Below are positions 7,129-14,600 of a stretch of 64,000 nt of DNA, piece after piece; position 1 is the first letter of the stretch, and each line of letters opens with the position of its first letter. Position numbers and translations under genes: made by a program. Below the pieces are notes generated by a model. The model worked only from the letters and a program-made list of their open reading frames with translations. It was not told the DNA's origin and made no database searches. Source of the stretch: Streptomyces decoyicus. Lineage in GTDB: Bacteria > Actinomycetota > Actinomycetes > Streptomycetales > Streptomycetaceae. Location: the NCBI RefSeq assembly GCF_019880305.1, contig NZ_CP082301.1, forward strand, positions 5,828,001-5,892,000, written 5' to 3'.

Positions 7129-8388
7129 TCACAGGGACGGGTACAGCGGGAACTTGTCCGCGAGCGCCGTGACGCGGGCCTTGAGGGCTTCGGCGTCATA
7201 GGCGGGCTTGAGGGCCTGGGCGATGATGTCGGCGACCTCGCGGAAGTCCTCGGCCTGGAAGCCGCGGGTGGCCAGCGCGGGGGTGCCGATGCGCAGGCCG
7301 GAGGTGACCATCGGGGGCCGGGGGTCGTTCGGGATGGCGTTGCGGTTGACGGTGATGCCGACCTCGTGGAGGCGGTCCTCGGCCTGCTGCCCGTCGAGCT
7401 CGCTGTTGCGCAGGTCGACCAGGACCAGGTGCACGTCGGTGCCGCCGGACAGCACGGACACGCCGACCTCGGTCACGTCGGGCTGGATGAGGCGCTCGGC
7501 GAGGATGCGGGCGCCGTCCAGGGTGCGCTGCTGGCGCTCCTTGAAGTCGTCGGACGCCGCGACCTTGAAGGACACCGCCTTCGCCGCGATGACGTGCTCC
7601 AGGGGGCCGCCCTGCTGACCCGGGAAGACCGCCGAGTTGATCTTCTTGGCGAGTTCCTGGGTGGAGAGGATCACGCCGCCGCGCGGACCGCCGAGGGTCT
7701 TGTGCGTGGTGGTGGTGACGACGTGGGCGTGCGGCACGGGGGAGGGGTGCAGACCCGCGGCGACCAGGCCGGCGAAGTGCGCCATGTCGACCATCAGGTA
7801 GGCGCCGACCTCGTCCGCGATCCGGCGGAACTCGGCGAAGTCGAGCTGGCGCGGGTAGGCGGACCAGCCGGCGACGATCAGCTTCGGGCGGTGCTCCTTG
7901 GCGAGGCGCTCGACCTCTTCCATGTCGACCAGGTTCGACTTCTCGTCGACGTGGTAGGGCACCACGTTGTAGAGCTTGCCGGAGAAGTTGATCTTCATGC
8001 CGTGGGTGAGGTGGCCGCCGTGGGCGAGGTTGAGGCCCAGGATGGTGTCGCCCGGCTTGATGAGGGCGAACATGGCGGCGGCGTTGGCCTGTGCGCCGGA
8101 GTGCGGCTGGACGTTGGCGGCCTCGGCGCCGAAGAGCGCCTTGATGCGGTCGATGGCGATCTGTTCGACGACGTCGACGTGCTCGCAGCCGCCGTAGTAG
8201 CGGCGGCCGGGGTAGCCCTCGGCGTACTTGTTGGTGAGGACGGAGCCCTGGGCCTCCATGACGGCGACGGGGGCGAAGTTCTCCGACGCGATCATTTCGA
8301 GGGTGGACTGCTGGCGGTGGAGTTCGGCGTCGACGGCGGCGGCGACGTCGGGGTCGAGCTCATGGAGGGAGCTGTTCAGAAGCGACAT
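7129..8388 (-). CDS. glyA: Serine hydroxymethyltransferase
   Basis: 419 residues from ATG 8388 (AGGAAAG upstream). PLP-dependent enzyme interconverting serine and glycine with tetrahydrofolate and 5,10-methylene-THF. Visible family motifs are EMIASENF, NKYAEGYPGRRYYGG, VDMAHFAGLVAAG and the PLP lysine K230 in TTTHKTLGGPRGG. It lies 98 bp downstream of gcvH on the same strand, so the glycine-cleavage product methylene-THF can be used directly. Riboswitch control from upstream of gcvT may reach this gene by read-through. Confidence 0.97.
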   Translation of the reverse strand: MSLLNSSLHELDPDVAAAVDAELHRQQSTLEMIASENFAPVAVMEAQGSVLTNKYAEGYPGRRYYGGCEHVDVVEQIAIDRIKALFGAEAANVQPHSGAQANAAAMFALIKPGDTILGLNLAHGGHLTHGMKINFSGKLYNVVPYHVDEKSNLVDMEEVERLAKEHRPKLIVAGWSAYPRQLDFAEFRRIADEVGAYLMVDMAHFAGLVAAGLHPSPVPHAHVVTTTTHKTLGGPRGGVILSTQELAKKINSAVFPGQQGGPLEHVIAAKAVSFKVAASDDFKERQQRTLDGARILAERLIQPDVTEVGVSVLSGGTDVHLVLVDLRNSELDGQQAEDRLHEVGITVNRNAIPNDPRPPMVTSGLRIGTPALATRGFQAEDFREVADIIAQALKPAYDAEALKARVTALADKFPLYPSL

Positions 8389-8486
8389 GAGTCTTTCCTG
8401 GGGAGTCAGGGGCGCGAGGGGGTCCCCTGGGCGGAGTCCGGGGGAGCTGTCACGCGGGCGGTGGCGGTCGGGGGGAGCCGGGTGGC

Positions 8487-8864
8487 TCAGCCGGTGATGA
8501 AGGCGGCGTACTCGTCGGCCGAGAGCAGTTCGCCCGGCTCGCCGCTGATCTTCACCTTGAACAGCCAACCGCCCTCGAACGGGGCGGAGTTCACCAGCGA
8601 GGGGTCGTTGACGACATCCTCGTTGATCTCGGTGATCTCACCGTCGACGGGCGAGTAGAGATCGCTGACCGACTTGGTCGACTCCAGCTCGCCGCAGGTC
8701 TCGCCCGCCGCGACCGTGGCACCGACCTCGGGGAGCTGCACGTAGACGACGTCGCCGAGCGCGTTGGCCGCGTGCTCGGTGATGCCGACCGTCGAGACGC
8801 CTTCCTCGGCGCCCGACAGCCACTCGTGCTCCTTGCTGTAGCGCAGCTGCTGGGGGTTGCTCAT
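8487..8864 (-). CDS. gcvH: Glycine cleavage system H protein
   Basis: 125 residues, normal for GcvH. The lipoyl-carrier fold is evident: YSKEHEWLS at the start, GDVVYVQLPEVGATV, and the lipoyl lysine K64 in LESTKSVSDLYSPVDGEI. It shuttles the methylamine intermediate between the P, T and L proteins. It lies between gcvT (126-bp gap) and glyA on one strand. No P-protein gene (gcvP) is in the window; in Streptomyces it lies elsewhere. Confidence 0.97.
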   Translation of the reverse strand: MSNPQQLRYSKEHEWLSGAEEGVSTVGITEHAANALGDVVYVQLPEVGATVAAGETCGELESTKSVSDLYSPVDGEITEINEDVVNDPSLVNSAPFEGGWLFKVKISGEPGELLSADEYAAFITG

Positions 8865-8990
8865 GGCTCGATTCTCCTGTACGCGAGGGTGTGATCGTGA
8901 AGGGGGTCGCCCCTGGCACGGCCAGGGGGAGGGTCTTGCACAGTGAGACGCGCGGGCGCACCGCTGCCCGGGTCCGCCGCGGATGGACCG

Positions 8991-10118
8991 TTACTTCTGC
9001 CGCTTGTAGAACGGCAGAGCGGTGACCTCGTACGGCTCATGGCTTCCACGGATGTCCACACAGACACCCTCGGTACCCGGTGTGGCGTAGGCGGCGTCGA
9101 CATAGGCGATGGCGATCGGCTTGCCGAGCGTCGGGGACGGCGCCCCGGACGTGACCTCACCGATGACCGTGCCGTCGGCCGTGACGACGGGGTACCCGGC
9201 ACGCGGGACCCGGCGGCCCCCGGCGACCAGGCCGACCAGCTTGCGAGGCGGCTGGGTCTCGGCGCGCCCGGCGGCCGCCGCCAGCGCGTCGCGGCCCACG
9301 AAGTCACCGCCGTTGGAGGTCTTCTCGAACTTCACGACCCGGCCCAGGCCCGCGTCGAACGGTGTCGTCGCGGTGGTCAGCTCATGCCCGTACAGCGGCA
9401 TACCGGCCTCCAGACGCAGCGTGTCGCGGCAGGACAGACCGCAGGGCACCAGACCGGCGTCCTTGCCCGCCTCGGTGAGCGCCTCCCAGAGGGCGACCGC
9501 GTCGGCCGGCCGGACGAACAGCTCGAAGCCGTCCTCACCGGTGTATCCGGTACGGGCGATCAGTGCCTCGACACCGGCGACCGTGCCGGGCAGTCCCGCG
9601 TAGTACTTGAGCCCGTCCAGATCGGCGTCGGTGAGCGCCTTGAGGATCGCGGGGGACTCCGGGCCCTGCACCGCGAGCAGTGCGTAGGCGTCGCGGTCGT
9701 CGCGGATCGCGGCGTCGAAGCCGCCCGCGCGCGCGGTGAGCGCGTCCAGCACCACCTGGGCGTTGGAGGCGTTGGCGACGACCATGTACTCCTGGTCGGC
9801 CAGGCGGTAGACGATCAGGTCGTCGAGGATGCCGCCCTCGGCCTCGCAGATCATGGTGTAGCGGGCGCGGCCGGTCTTGACGCCGCCGATGTTGCCGACC
9901 AGGGCGTAGTCGAGGAGGTCGGCCGCCTGCGGGCCGGTGACGGTGATCTCGCCCATGTGGGAGAGGTCGAAGAGGCCGGCGCGGGTGCGGACGGCGACAT
10001 GTTCGTCACGCTCGCTGCTGTAGCGGAGCGGCATGTCCCAGCCGGCGAAGTCGGTCATGGTGGCACCGAGCGCGCGATGGGTGGCGTCCAGGGCGGTACG
10101 GCGGGGGGCATCTGTCAT
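8991..10118 (-). CDS. gcvT: Glycine cleavage system aminomethyltransferase (T protein)
   Basis: 375 residues from ATG 10118; an in-frame upstream ATG would translate through the riboswitch and is rejected. Family motifs: GWDMPLRYSSERDEHVAVR, GLFDLSHMGEI, ARYTMICEAEGGILDDL, RTGYTGEDGFE and a C-terminal GCVT_C barrel (VGLVAGGRRVPRAGYPV). It transfers the C1 unit from the H-protein intermediate to THF, releasing ammonia. First gene of the gcvT-gcvH-glyA set, preceded directly by the glycine riboswitch. Confidence 0.97.
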   Translation of the reverse strand: MTDAPRRTALDATHRALGATMTDFAGWDMPLRYSSERDEHVAVRTRAGLFDLSHMGEITVTGPQAADLLDYALVGNIGGVKTGRARYTMICEAEGGILDDLIVYRLADQEYMVVANASNAQVVLDALTARAGGFDAAIRDDRDAYALLAVQGPESPAILKALTDADLDGLKYYAGLPGTVAGVEALIARTGYTGEDGFELFVRPADAVALWEALTEAGKDAGLVPCGLSCRDTLRLEAGMPLYGHELTTATTPFDAGLGRVVKFEKTSNGGDFVGRDALAAAAGRAETQPPRKLVGLVAGGRRVPRAGYPVVTADGTVIGEVTSGAPSPTLGKPIAIAYVDAAYATPGTEGVCVDIRGSHEPYEVTALPFYKRQK

Positions 10119-10149
10119 GGTTCTGGGCTCCCAGGCATGGGTGACAAGA

Positions 10150-10360
10150 CGTTCTCCCCATCTGTCATCGGAACCTGAGAGGTTCACCGGGATCGCGCGA
10201 ACGGACCCGGTTTGCACCTTGGGTGGAGCCGCCCCGTAGGCCGGGCAGTGGCTCGCTTTTCAGATCTGCCTCGCCCGCGCGGTATAGGGGCCTGAGAGAT
10301 TCAAGGGAGGACTTGCTCCTTCGGCGCCCCGCCATGGCGGCCGGGGACTCTCCCGCGCGG
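10150..10360 (-). ncRNA. Tandem glycine riboswitch in the gcvT leader
   Basis: On the minus strand two glycine aptamers follow each other. Aptamer 1 (about 10357-10254) has GCGGGAGAG, CGCCGAAGGAGCAAGTCC, GAATCTCTCAGG and the closing GGCAGATCTGAAAAGC. Aptamer 2 (about 10245-10150) has CACCCAAGGTGCAAACC, GAACCTCTCAGGTTCCGATG and ACAGATGGGGAGAA. These are the conserved cores of the family, ending about 32 nt before gcvT. Glycine binding normally turns on the gcv operon. The expression platform is not resolved. Confidence 0.93.
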
Positions 10361-10586
10361 GTTCAAGCGGCCGGTATGGAGTTGGCCGTGCACGAGTAGC
10401 TGCGCTGGTGCACGTGGCGGCCACATCATTGCACGGGATCGCCGGATACAGGAGTCCCGGCCGCCGCCCGGCCCGTGACATGGGCAGATCGGACAATCTC
10501 CTTGATGGGCATTACCTTTTCTTGACACTCTGCGGGTAGGGGACGGACTCGAACCGGAGCAGAACCGGACGGGGAGGACGATCACG
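10361..10586. other. Divergent intergenic region upstream of gcv leader and kinase gene
   Basis: It must contain the gcv operon promoter (minus strand) and the promoter of the gene at 10587. TTGACA occurs at 10522-10527 on the plus strand, but no good -10 follows at 16-18 bp. A clear ribosome site GGGGAGGA (10571-10578) precedes GTG 10587. No gene is seen. Confidence 0.4.
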
Positions 10587-11309
10587 GTGCACAGCGAAGC
10601 GGCATGGGGGGCCACTTCCGGGGTCGCGCCCCCGGACGTCGTGCCGGCGGCGCCGCCCGTCGCGGCCCGGACCGGGCGGCCGCCGCGGCCCGTGGTCCGG
10701 CCGGGGCGCGGTGCCGAGATCGTGGACCTCCGGGGCGGGGGACGGGCGCGGGGCGCCGCCGAGCTGCGGTTTCCGGCCGGTGACCTGGTGGTGGTCTCCG
10801 GGCTGCCGGGCAGCGGCAAGAGCACCCTCATGCACCGTGTCGTGCCGCCGCTGGACGCGCACGGCGCCGCGGTGCACCGCATCGATTCGCAGGACGTCCG
10901 GGAGCGCTGGGCACGGGGCAGACTGCGCCGGCTGCCGTACGCCCTCTACCGCCCGCTGGTCCGGGCCGCCCACTATCTGACGCTGCACCGTGCGCTGCGC
11001 TCCGGCGAGAGCGTGGTGGTGCACGACTGCGGCACCCTGGCGTGGGTGCGCCGCTGGATCGCGCGGTCCGCGGCGCGCGGCGGCCGCGGGCTGCGTCTGG
11101 TGCTGCTCGATGTGGCGCCCGAGGTGGCGCTGTCCGGCCAGGAGTCCCGGGGCCGCGGGGTGTCGGGGTACGCCTTCGCGCGGCACCGCGGGGCGGTGGG
11201 CCGGCTGGTCGGCGCGGCGGAGTCGGGCCGGCTGCCGAAGGGGTTCAGCTCGGCGGTACTGCTCGACCGGCGGGCGGCGAGCGCCCTGGACACGGTCAGC
11301 TTCGACTGA
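10587..11309 (+). CDS. P-loop ATPase / zeta-toxin-like kinase of unknown substrate
   Basis: 240 residues from GTG 10587. After a Pro-rich lead, the Walker A motif reads SGLPGSGKSTLMHR (about residues 71-84), followed by HRIDSQDVRERW and VVVHDCGTLAWVRRW, where Walker-B-like acidic residues sit. A lid-like Arg-rich region and C-terminal beta strands complete an AAA_33/zeta-type nucleotide kinase fold. The substrate cannot be told. It is divergent from the gcv leader and lies 92 bp before the first SseB gene. Confidence 0.75.
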   Translation: MHSEAAWGATSGVAPPDVVPAAPPVAARTGRPPRPVVRPGRGAEIVDLRGGGRARGAAELRFPAGDLVVVSGLPGSGKSTLMHRVVPPLDAHGAAVHRIDSQDVRERWARGRLRRLPYALYRPLVRAAHYLTLHRALRSGESVVVHDCGTLAWVRRWIARSAARGGRGLRLVLLDVAPEVALSGQESRGRGVSGYAFARHRGAVGRLVGAAESGRLPKGFSSAVLLDRRAASALDTVSFD

Positions 11310-11401
11310 GCGGACCCGCACCCCGCCCCCCGGGTTCCCCCTCCCGCCTTCTCGTCTAGGGTCTTTGGCCAGATGGCGCGGTTTGGAACGGGTGGATACG
11401 C

Positions 11402-12199
11402 ATGACATTTCCGGAGCAGGGGATACCGCAGCTGGCGTGGCCGGCGAACGAGCTCGAAGAGGTGCTGGCCGCGTCGGTCGGGCACCCGGAGGCCGGTGGC
11501 CGGATCGTCGAGGTACTGGGCCGCAGCCGGGTGTGGGTGCCGCTGCCCAACGGCGGCGGGCCGGAGAGCGCGGGCCCCGGCGCCCGCGGCCTCGATCTGC
11601 CCACGGTCGAACTCGGCGGTGCGGCCTATGTCCCGGTCTACAGCTCCGAGCAGGAGTTCCTGCGGGTGGTCGGCTCGCACCTGTCCTTCACCGTCGCCCC
11701 GGCCCGGGAGTTCGCCCGCGGGCTGCCGCCGCACATCGGCATCGCGGTCAACCCCGACGGCGCGATAGGCGTTCCGCTGCCGCCGCCCGCGGTGGCCGAA
11801 CTGTGCCGGGAGGGGCGCCATGAGCCGGCCGGCCTGCCGAGCGGCGGCCGGGTGCGGCTCTTCGAGCCGGACTGGCAGGACGAACCGGTGGATTTCCTGG
11901 CCGCCGCCGGACTGGAGTTCTCCGGCGCCGGAATTGTCCTGACTGCCCGGCGTGCCCTGGCAAGCGTCGAGGGCGACACGCCCGCACTGTTCGTCGGAGT
12001 GCAGATCGGGGCGGAGGTCACCGCACTGCACGACGGCACTGCCCGCGAGGCGGTACTGTCAGCCCTCGGACGTGCGCTCGGCGCAGTACCGCTGCCCTGG
12101 CCCGTACAGCTCGTCATGCTCGACCTCGCCCAGGGTGACCCGGTCGCCGACTGGATGCTGGAGCGTGTGCGGCCCTTCTACTCTCGGGACCACTCGTAA
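11402..12199 (+). CDS. SseB-family protein (N- and C-terminal SseB domains)
   Basis: 265 residues. The N-terminal SseB domain (residues about 10-120) includes GGRIVEVLGRSRVWVPLPNGGG, GAAYVPVYSSEQEFLRVV and GIAVNPDGAIGVPLPP. A C-terminal domain carries VQIGAEVTALHDG and ends LPWPVQLVMLDLAQGDPVADW. SseB was named from enhanced serine sensitivity in E. coli; its molecular role is not established. The location next to glycine/serine genes is notable. The next gene encodes a second SseB-type protein. Confidence 0.85.
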   Translation: MTFPEQGIPQLAWPANELEEVLAASVGHPEAGGRIVEVLGRSRVWVPLPNGGGPESAGPGARGLDLPTVELGGAAYVPVYSSEQEFLRVVGSHLSFTVAPAREFARGLPPHIGIAVNPDGAIGVPLPPPAVAELCREGRHEPAGLPSGGRVRLFEPDWQDEPVDFLAAAGLEFSGAGIVLTARRALASVEGDTPALFVGVQIGAEVTALHDGTAREAVLSALGRALGAVPLPWPVQLVMLDLAQGDPVADWMLERVRPFYSRDHS

Positions 12200-12260
12200 G
12201 CTGGTTGGATGACGGGCGGGCGCACCCACACGTGCCCTGCTGACAGAAGGGACGGACCAC

Positions 12261-13061
12261 GTGAGCGCGGGTGCGCATCAAGGGCCGGCGGCGGCCGGAC
12301 AGCTGGAGCAGCTGCTCCAGCAGGTCGCGCCCGGCCGTTACGACGCCTACGAGGCACTGCTGCACGCGCTCGCCGCGAGCCAGGTCTGGATGCTGCTCTG
12401 GCACGGCCGGGCCGGAATGCCCGATGCGCAGTACGGAAACATGGAGGTCGAGGGCCTCGGCTATGCGCCGTGTGTGACCTCGGCGCCCGAGCTCGCCGCC
12501 TCCGGCTGGAACCGTGACCACGAAGTCGTCACCGGCCCGGAGATCGCCGCCTCGCTCTTCCCCGACCGCTGGGGCCTGTGGCTGAATCCGCATGCCCCCG
12601 GCGGCGGTGTCGGCATCCCCTGGCTGGATCTGCGCCGTATCGCCGGTGGTCTGGACCGGCTGCCCGCCGGTCCGCTGCGGATCTCCGAACCGGTCATCGA
12701 CATCCCGCAGTTCTATGCGCTGCTGGCCCAGAACGCCCATCGGACGCCCGCCGTGCGGTCGCTGCGCCGGGCCTGGGTGCAGCCCGCGCTCGGTGCCCCG
12801 TATCTGGCGATCGGTCTGGATCTGTACGACACCGGCCAACAAGCGGTGGATTCGGTACGGTTGATGATCCAGCAGTCGATCGGCGCGGTTCCGGACGGTC
12901 TGCCCGTCTCCACCGTCGCGATGAACGACGAGTACGACCCGGTCGGCATGTGGATGCGGGCCTCCGCGCGCCCCTTCTTTGACCGTGACGGCTACGTCCA
13001 GGCGCCGGGCCAGCCGGCCCCCGCGCCGTCGTACGGCTACGGCTACCCGCGCGCTTACTGA
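12261..13061 (+). CDS. SseB C-terminal-domain protein
   Basis: 266 residues from GTG 12261 (AGAAGGGA upstream). It shares overall design with the preceding protein: EALLHALAASQVWMLLW in place of the early strand, GLWLNPHAPGGGVGIPW near the middle, and a C-terminal SseB domain (APYLAIGLDLYDTG, then LPVSTVAMNDEYDPVGMW). The tail is Pro/Tyr/Gly-rich. The pair probably arose by duplication and divergence; the first half of the fold is more diverged here. Its function is unknown. Confidence 0.8.
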   Translation: MSAGAHQGPAAAGQLEQLLQQVAPGRYDAYEALLHALAASQVWMLLWHGRAGMPDAQYGNMEVEGLGYAPCVTSAPELAASGWNRDHEVVTGPEIAASLFPDRWGLWLNPHAPGGGVGIPWLDLRRIAGGLDRLPAGPLRISEPVIDIPQFYALLAQNAHRTPAVRSLRRAWVQPALGAPYLAIGLDLYDTGQQAVDSVRLMIQQSIGAVPDGLPVSTVAMNDEYDPVGMWMRASARPFFDRDGYVQAPGQPAPAPSYGYGYPRAY

Positions 13062-13475
13062 CAGCCTGTCTCCGACGTCCGACCGTGCCGGCCGGGCGTC
13101 GGGCCTGTGGTGAATTCACCCTGTATGCCCGGCGGTTGAGGCCCCCTCCCGCTGGTGATCGCCCCGCTCAGCCCGAACTGTTGTCCGTATAACGGAATGC
13201 CGTGGAGCACATCACAGTTGCGCATCCTTTCCCCGTCAGGACTGGTGACTGATCGCGAAAGGGATGAAGACTCCGGAAACAACAGGGCCTCGGCCCTTTG
13301 TACGAGCGTCATCCCGTACGGCGTCGCGCGAGCCTCTGATCTCCATAGTGCGAACTTCCGCGATGTCCGCAGCACTTGCACCACTTGCACCGACTTGCAC
13401 CAGTGATGTGAACCAGGCCGCTATCCGCGGCGGGCAGGGGCCGGCCACCGTCGGCCGAGAGGGGTCAAAGGCACT
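13062..13475. other. Intergenic leader of the oligopeptide-transport operon
   Basis: 414 bp without a gene. It contains a perfect 12-bp palindrome GGTGAATTCACC at 13109-13120, a short GC stem near 13286-13299 followed by TTTG, and a tandem repeat of ACTTGCACC (three copies, about 13374-13401). A weak ribosome site (AAAGG) precedes GTG 13476. The palindrome is the best operator candidate; no regulator gene is adjacent. Confidence 0.45.
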
Positions 13476-14474
13476 GTGACCGCACCGATCGAGACCACCG
13501 GGGCGGCTGCTGAGGCGCAGCCGGAAGCGGTGCTGAAGGGCGTCGAAGGAAAGCAGATCGAGGGGCGTTCGCTCGGTCAGATCGCATGGTTGCGCTTCCG
13601 GCGGGACAAGGTTGCGGTGGCCGGTGCCATCGTTGTCATCCTGCTCATCGTCGTCGCCGCGCTCTCCCGTCCGATCCAGTCCCTGCTGGGGCTGGACCCG
13701 AACAGTCCCAACCAGTCGCTGATCGATCCCAACACCACGCTCCCCAAGGGCGACATGGGCGGCATGAGCGGCGACCATCCCCTGGGTGTGGACCCGAAGT
13801 TCGGCCGTGATCTGCTCGCCCGGATCCTGGAGGGCTCCTGGGTGTCGCTGATCGTCGCGTTCGGCGCGACCCTGCTGTCGGTCGCCATCGGCACCGTCCT
13901 CGGTGTGGTCGCCGGCTTCTACCGCGGGCGGGTGGACTCCCTCATCAGCCGGATGATGGATGTCTTCCTGGCCTTCCCGCTGCTGCTCTTCGCCATCGCG
14001 ATCTCCGCATCGCTCCAGGGCGGCGCCTTCGGCCTGGAGGGCCTGCCGCTGCACATCTCGGTGCTGATCTTCGTGATCGGCTTCTTCAACTGGCCCTACA
14101 TGGGCCGGATCGTGCGTGCGCAGACGCTGTCGCTGCGCGAGCGGGAATTCGTGGACGCCGCCCGCGGCATGGGTGCGCGCGGGCCCTTCATCCTCTTCCG
14201 GGAGCTGCTGCCCAACCTGGTGGGGCCGATCATCGTCTACTCGACGCTGCTGATCCCCTCCAACATCCTCTTCGAGGCCGCGCTGAGCTTCCTGGGCGTC
14301 GGCATCCAGCCGCCCCAGGCGTCCTGGGGCGGCATGCTCAACCAGGCGGTCAAGTACTACGAGGTCGACCCCCAGTACATGATCGTTCCTGGCCTCGCGA
14401 TCTTCGTCACCGTGCTCGCGTTCAACCTGCTCGGTGACGGACTGAGGGACGCGCTGGACCCGCGCAGCCGCTGA
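13476..14474 (+). CDS. Oligopeptide ABC transporter permease (OppC/DppC type)
   Basis: 332 residues. An OppC_N region leads to the first membrane helix (VAVAGAIVVILLIVVAAL). An extracytoplasmic loop with HPLGVDPKFGRDLLARILEG follows, then a BPD_transp_1 domain with the EAA loop EFVDAARGMGARGPFILFRELLPN and a final helix VTVLAFNLLGDGLRDALDPR. It pairs with the OppB-type permease at 16429. Placing one permease ahead of the binding protein, with the other after it, is the normal Streptomyces order for this operon. Confidence 0.93.
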   Translation: MTAPIETTGAAAEAQPEAVLKGVEGKQIEGRSLGQIAWLRFRRDKVAVAGAIVVILLIVVAALSRPIQSLLGLDPNSPNQSLIDPNTTLPKGDMGGMSGDHPLGVDPKFGRDLLARILEGSWVSLIVAFGATLLSVAIGTVLGVVAGFYRGRVDSLISRMMDVFLAFPLLLFAIAISASLQGGAFGLEGLPLHISVLIFVIGFFNWPYMGRIVRAQTLSLREREFVDAARGMGARGPFILFRELLPNLVGPIIVYSTLLIPSNILFEAALSFLGVGIQPPQASWGGMLNQAVKYYEVDPQYMIVPGLAIFVTVLAFNLLGDGLRDALDPRSR

Positions 14475-14600
14475 CGGCGCTCCCGGCGCTCTCCCAGACG
14501 TCCCAACTGCGTTACCGCGTTACAGAGTTACTGCGTTACTTGCGTTGCTTGTGTTTCTGGTTTCTGCGTTTCTCGACGAACGAAGGGGACACCGACCATC
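14475..14600. repeat. GCGTTAC-rich leader before the binding-protein gene
   Basis: A short T-rich stretch at 14509-14548 repeats GCGTTAC/GAGTTAC-type units five times in imperfect form (spacing about 8-10 bp). It precedes the lipoprotein gene inside the operon. It could be an mRNA processing or attenuation site that lets the binding protein be made in excess; this is inference. Confidence 0.4.

Noticed and set aside
10522..10545. TTGACA promoter for the kinase gene
   Set aside because: No TAnnnT box at 16-18 bp; recorded only as a -35-like match.
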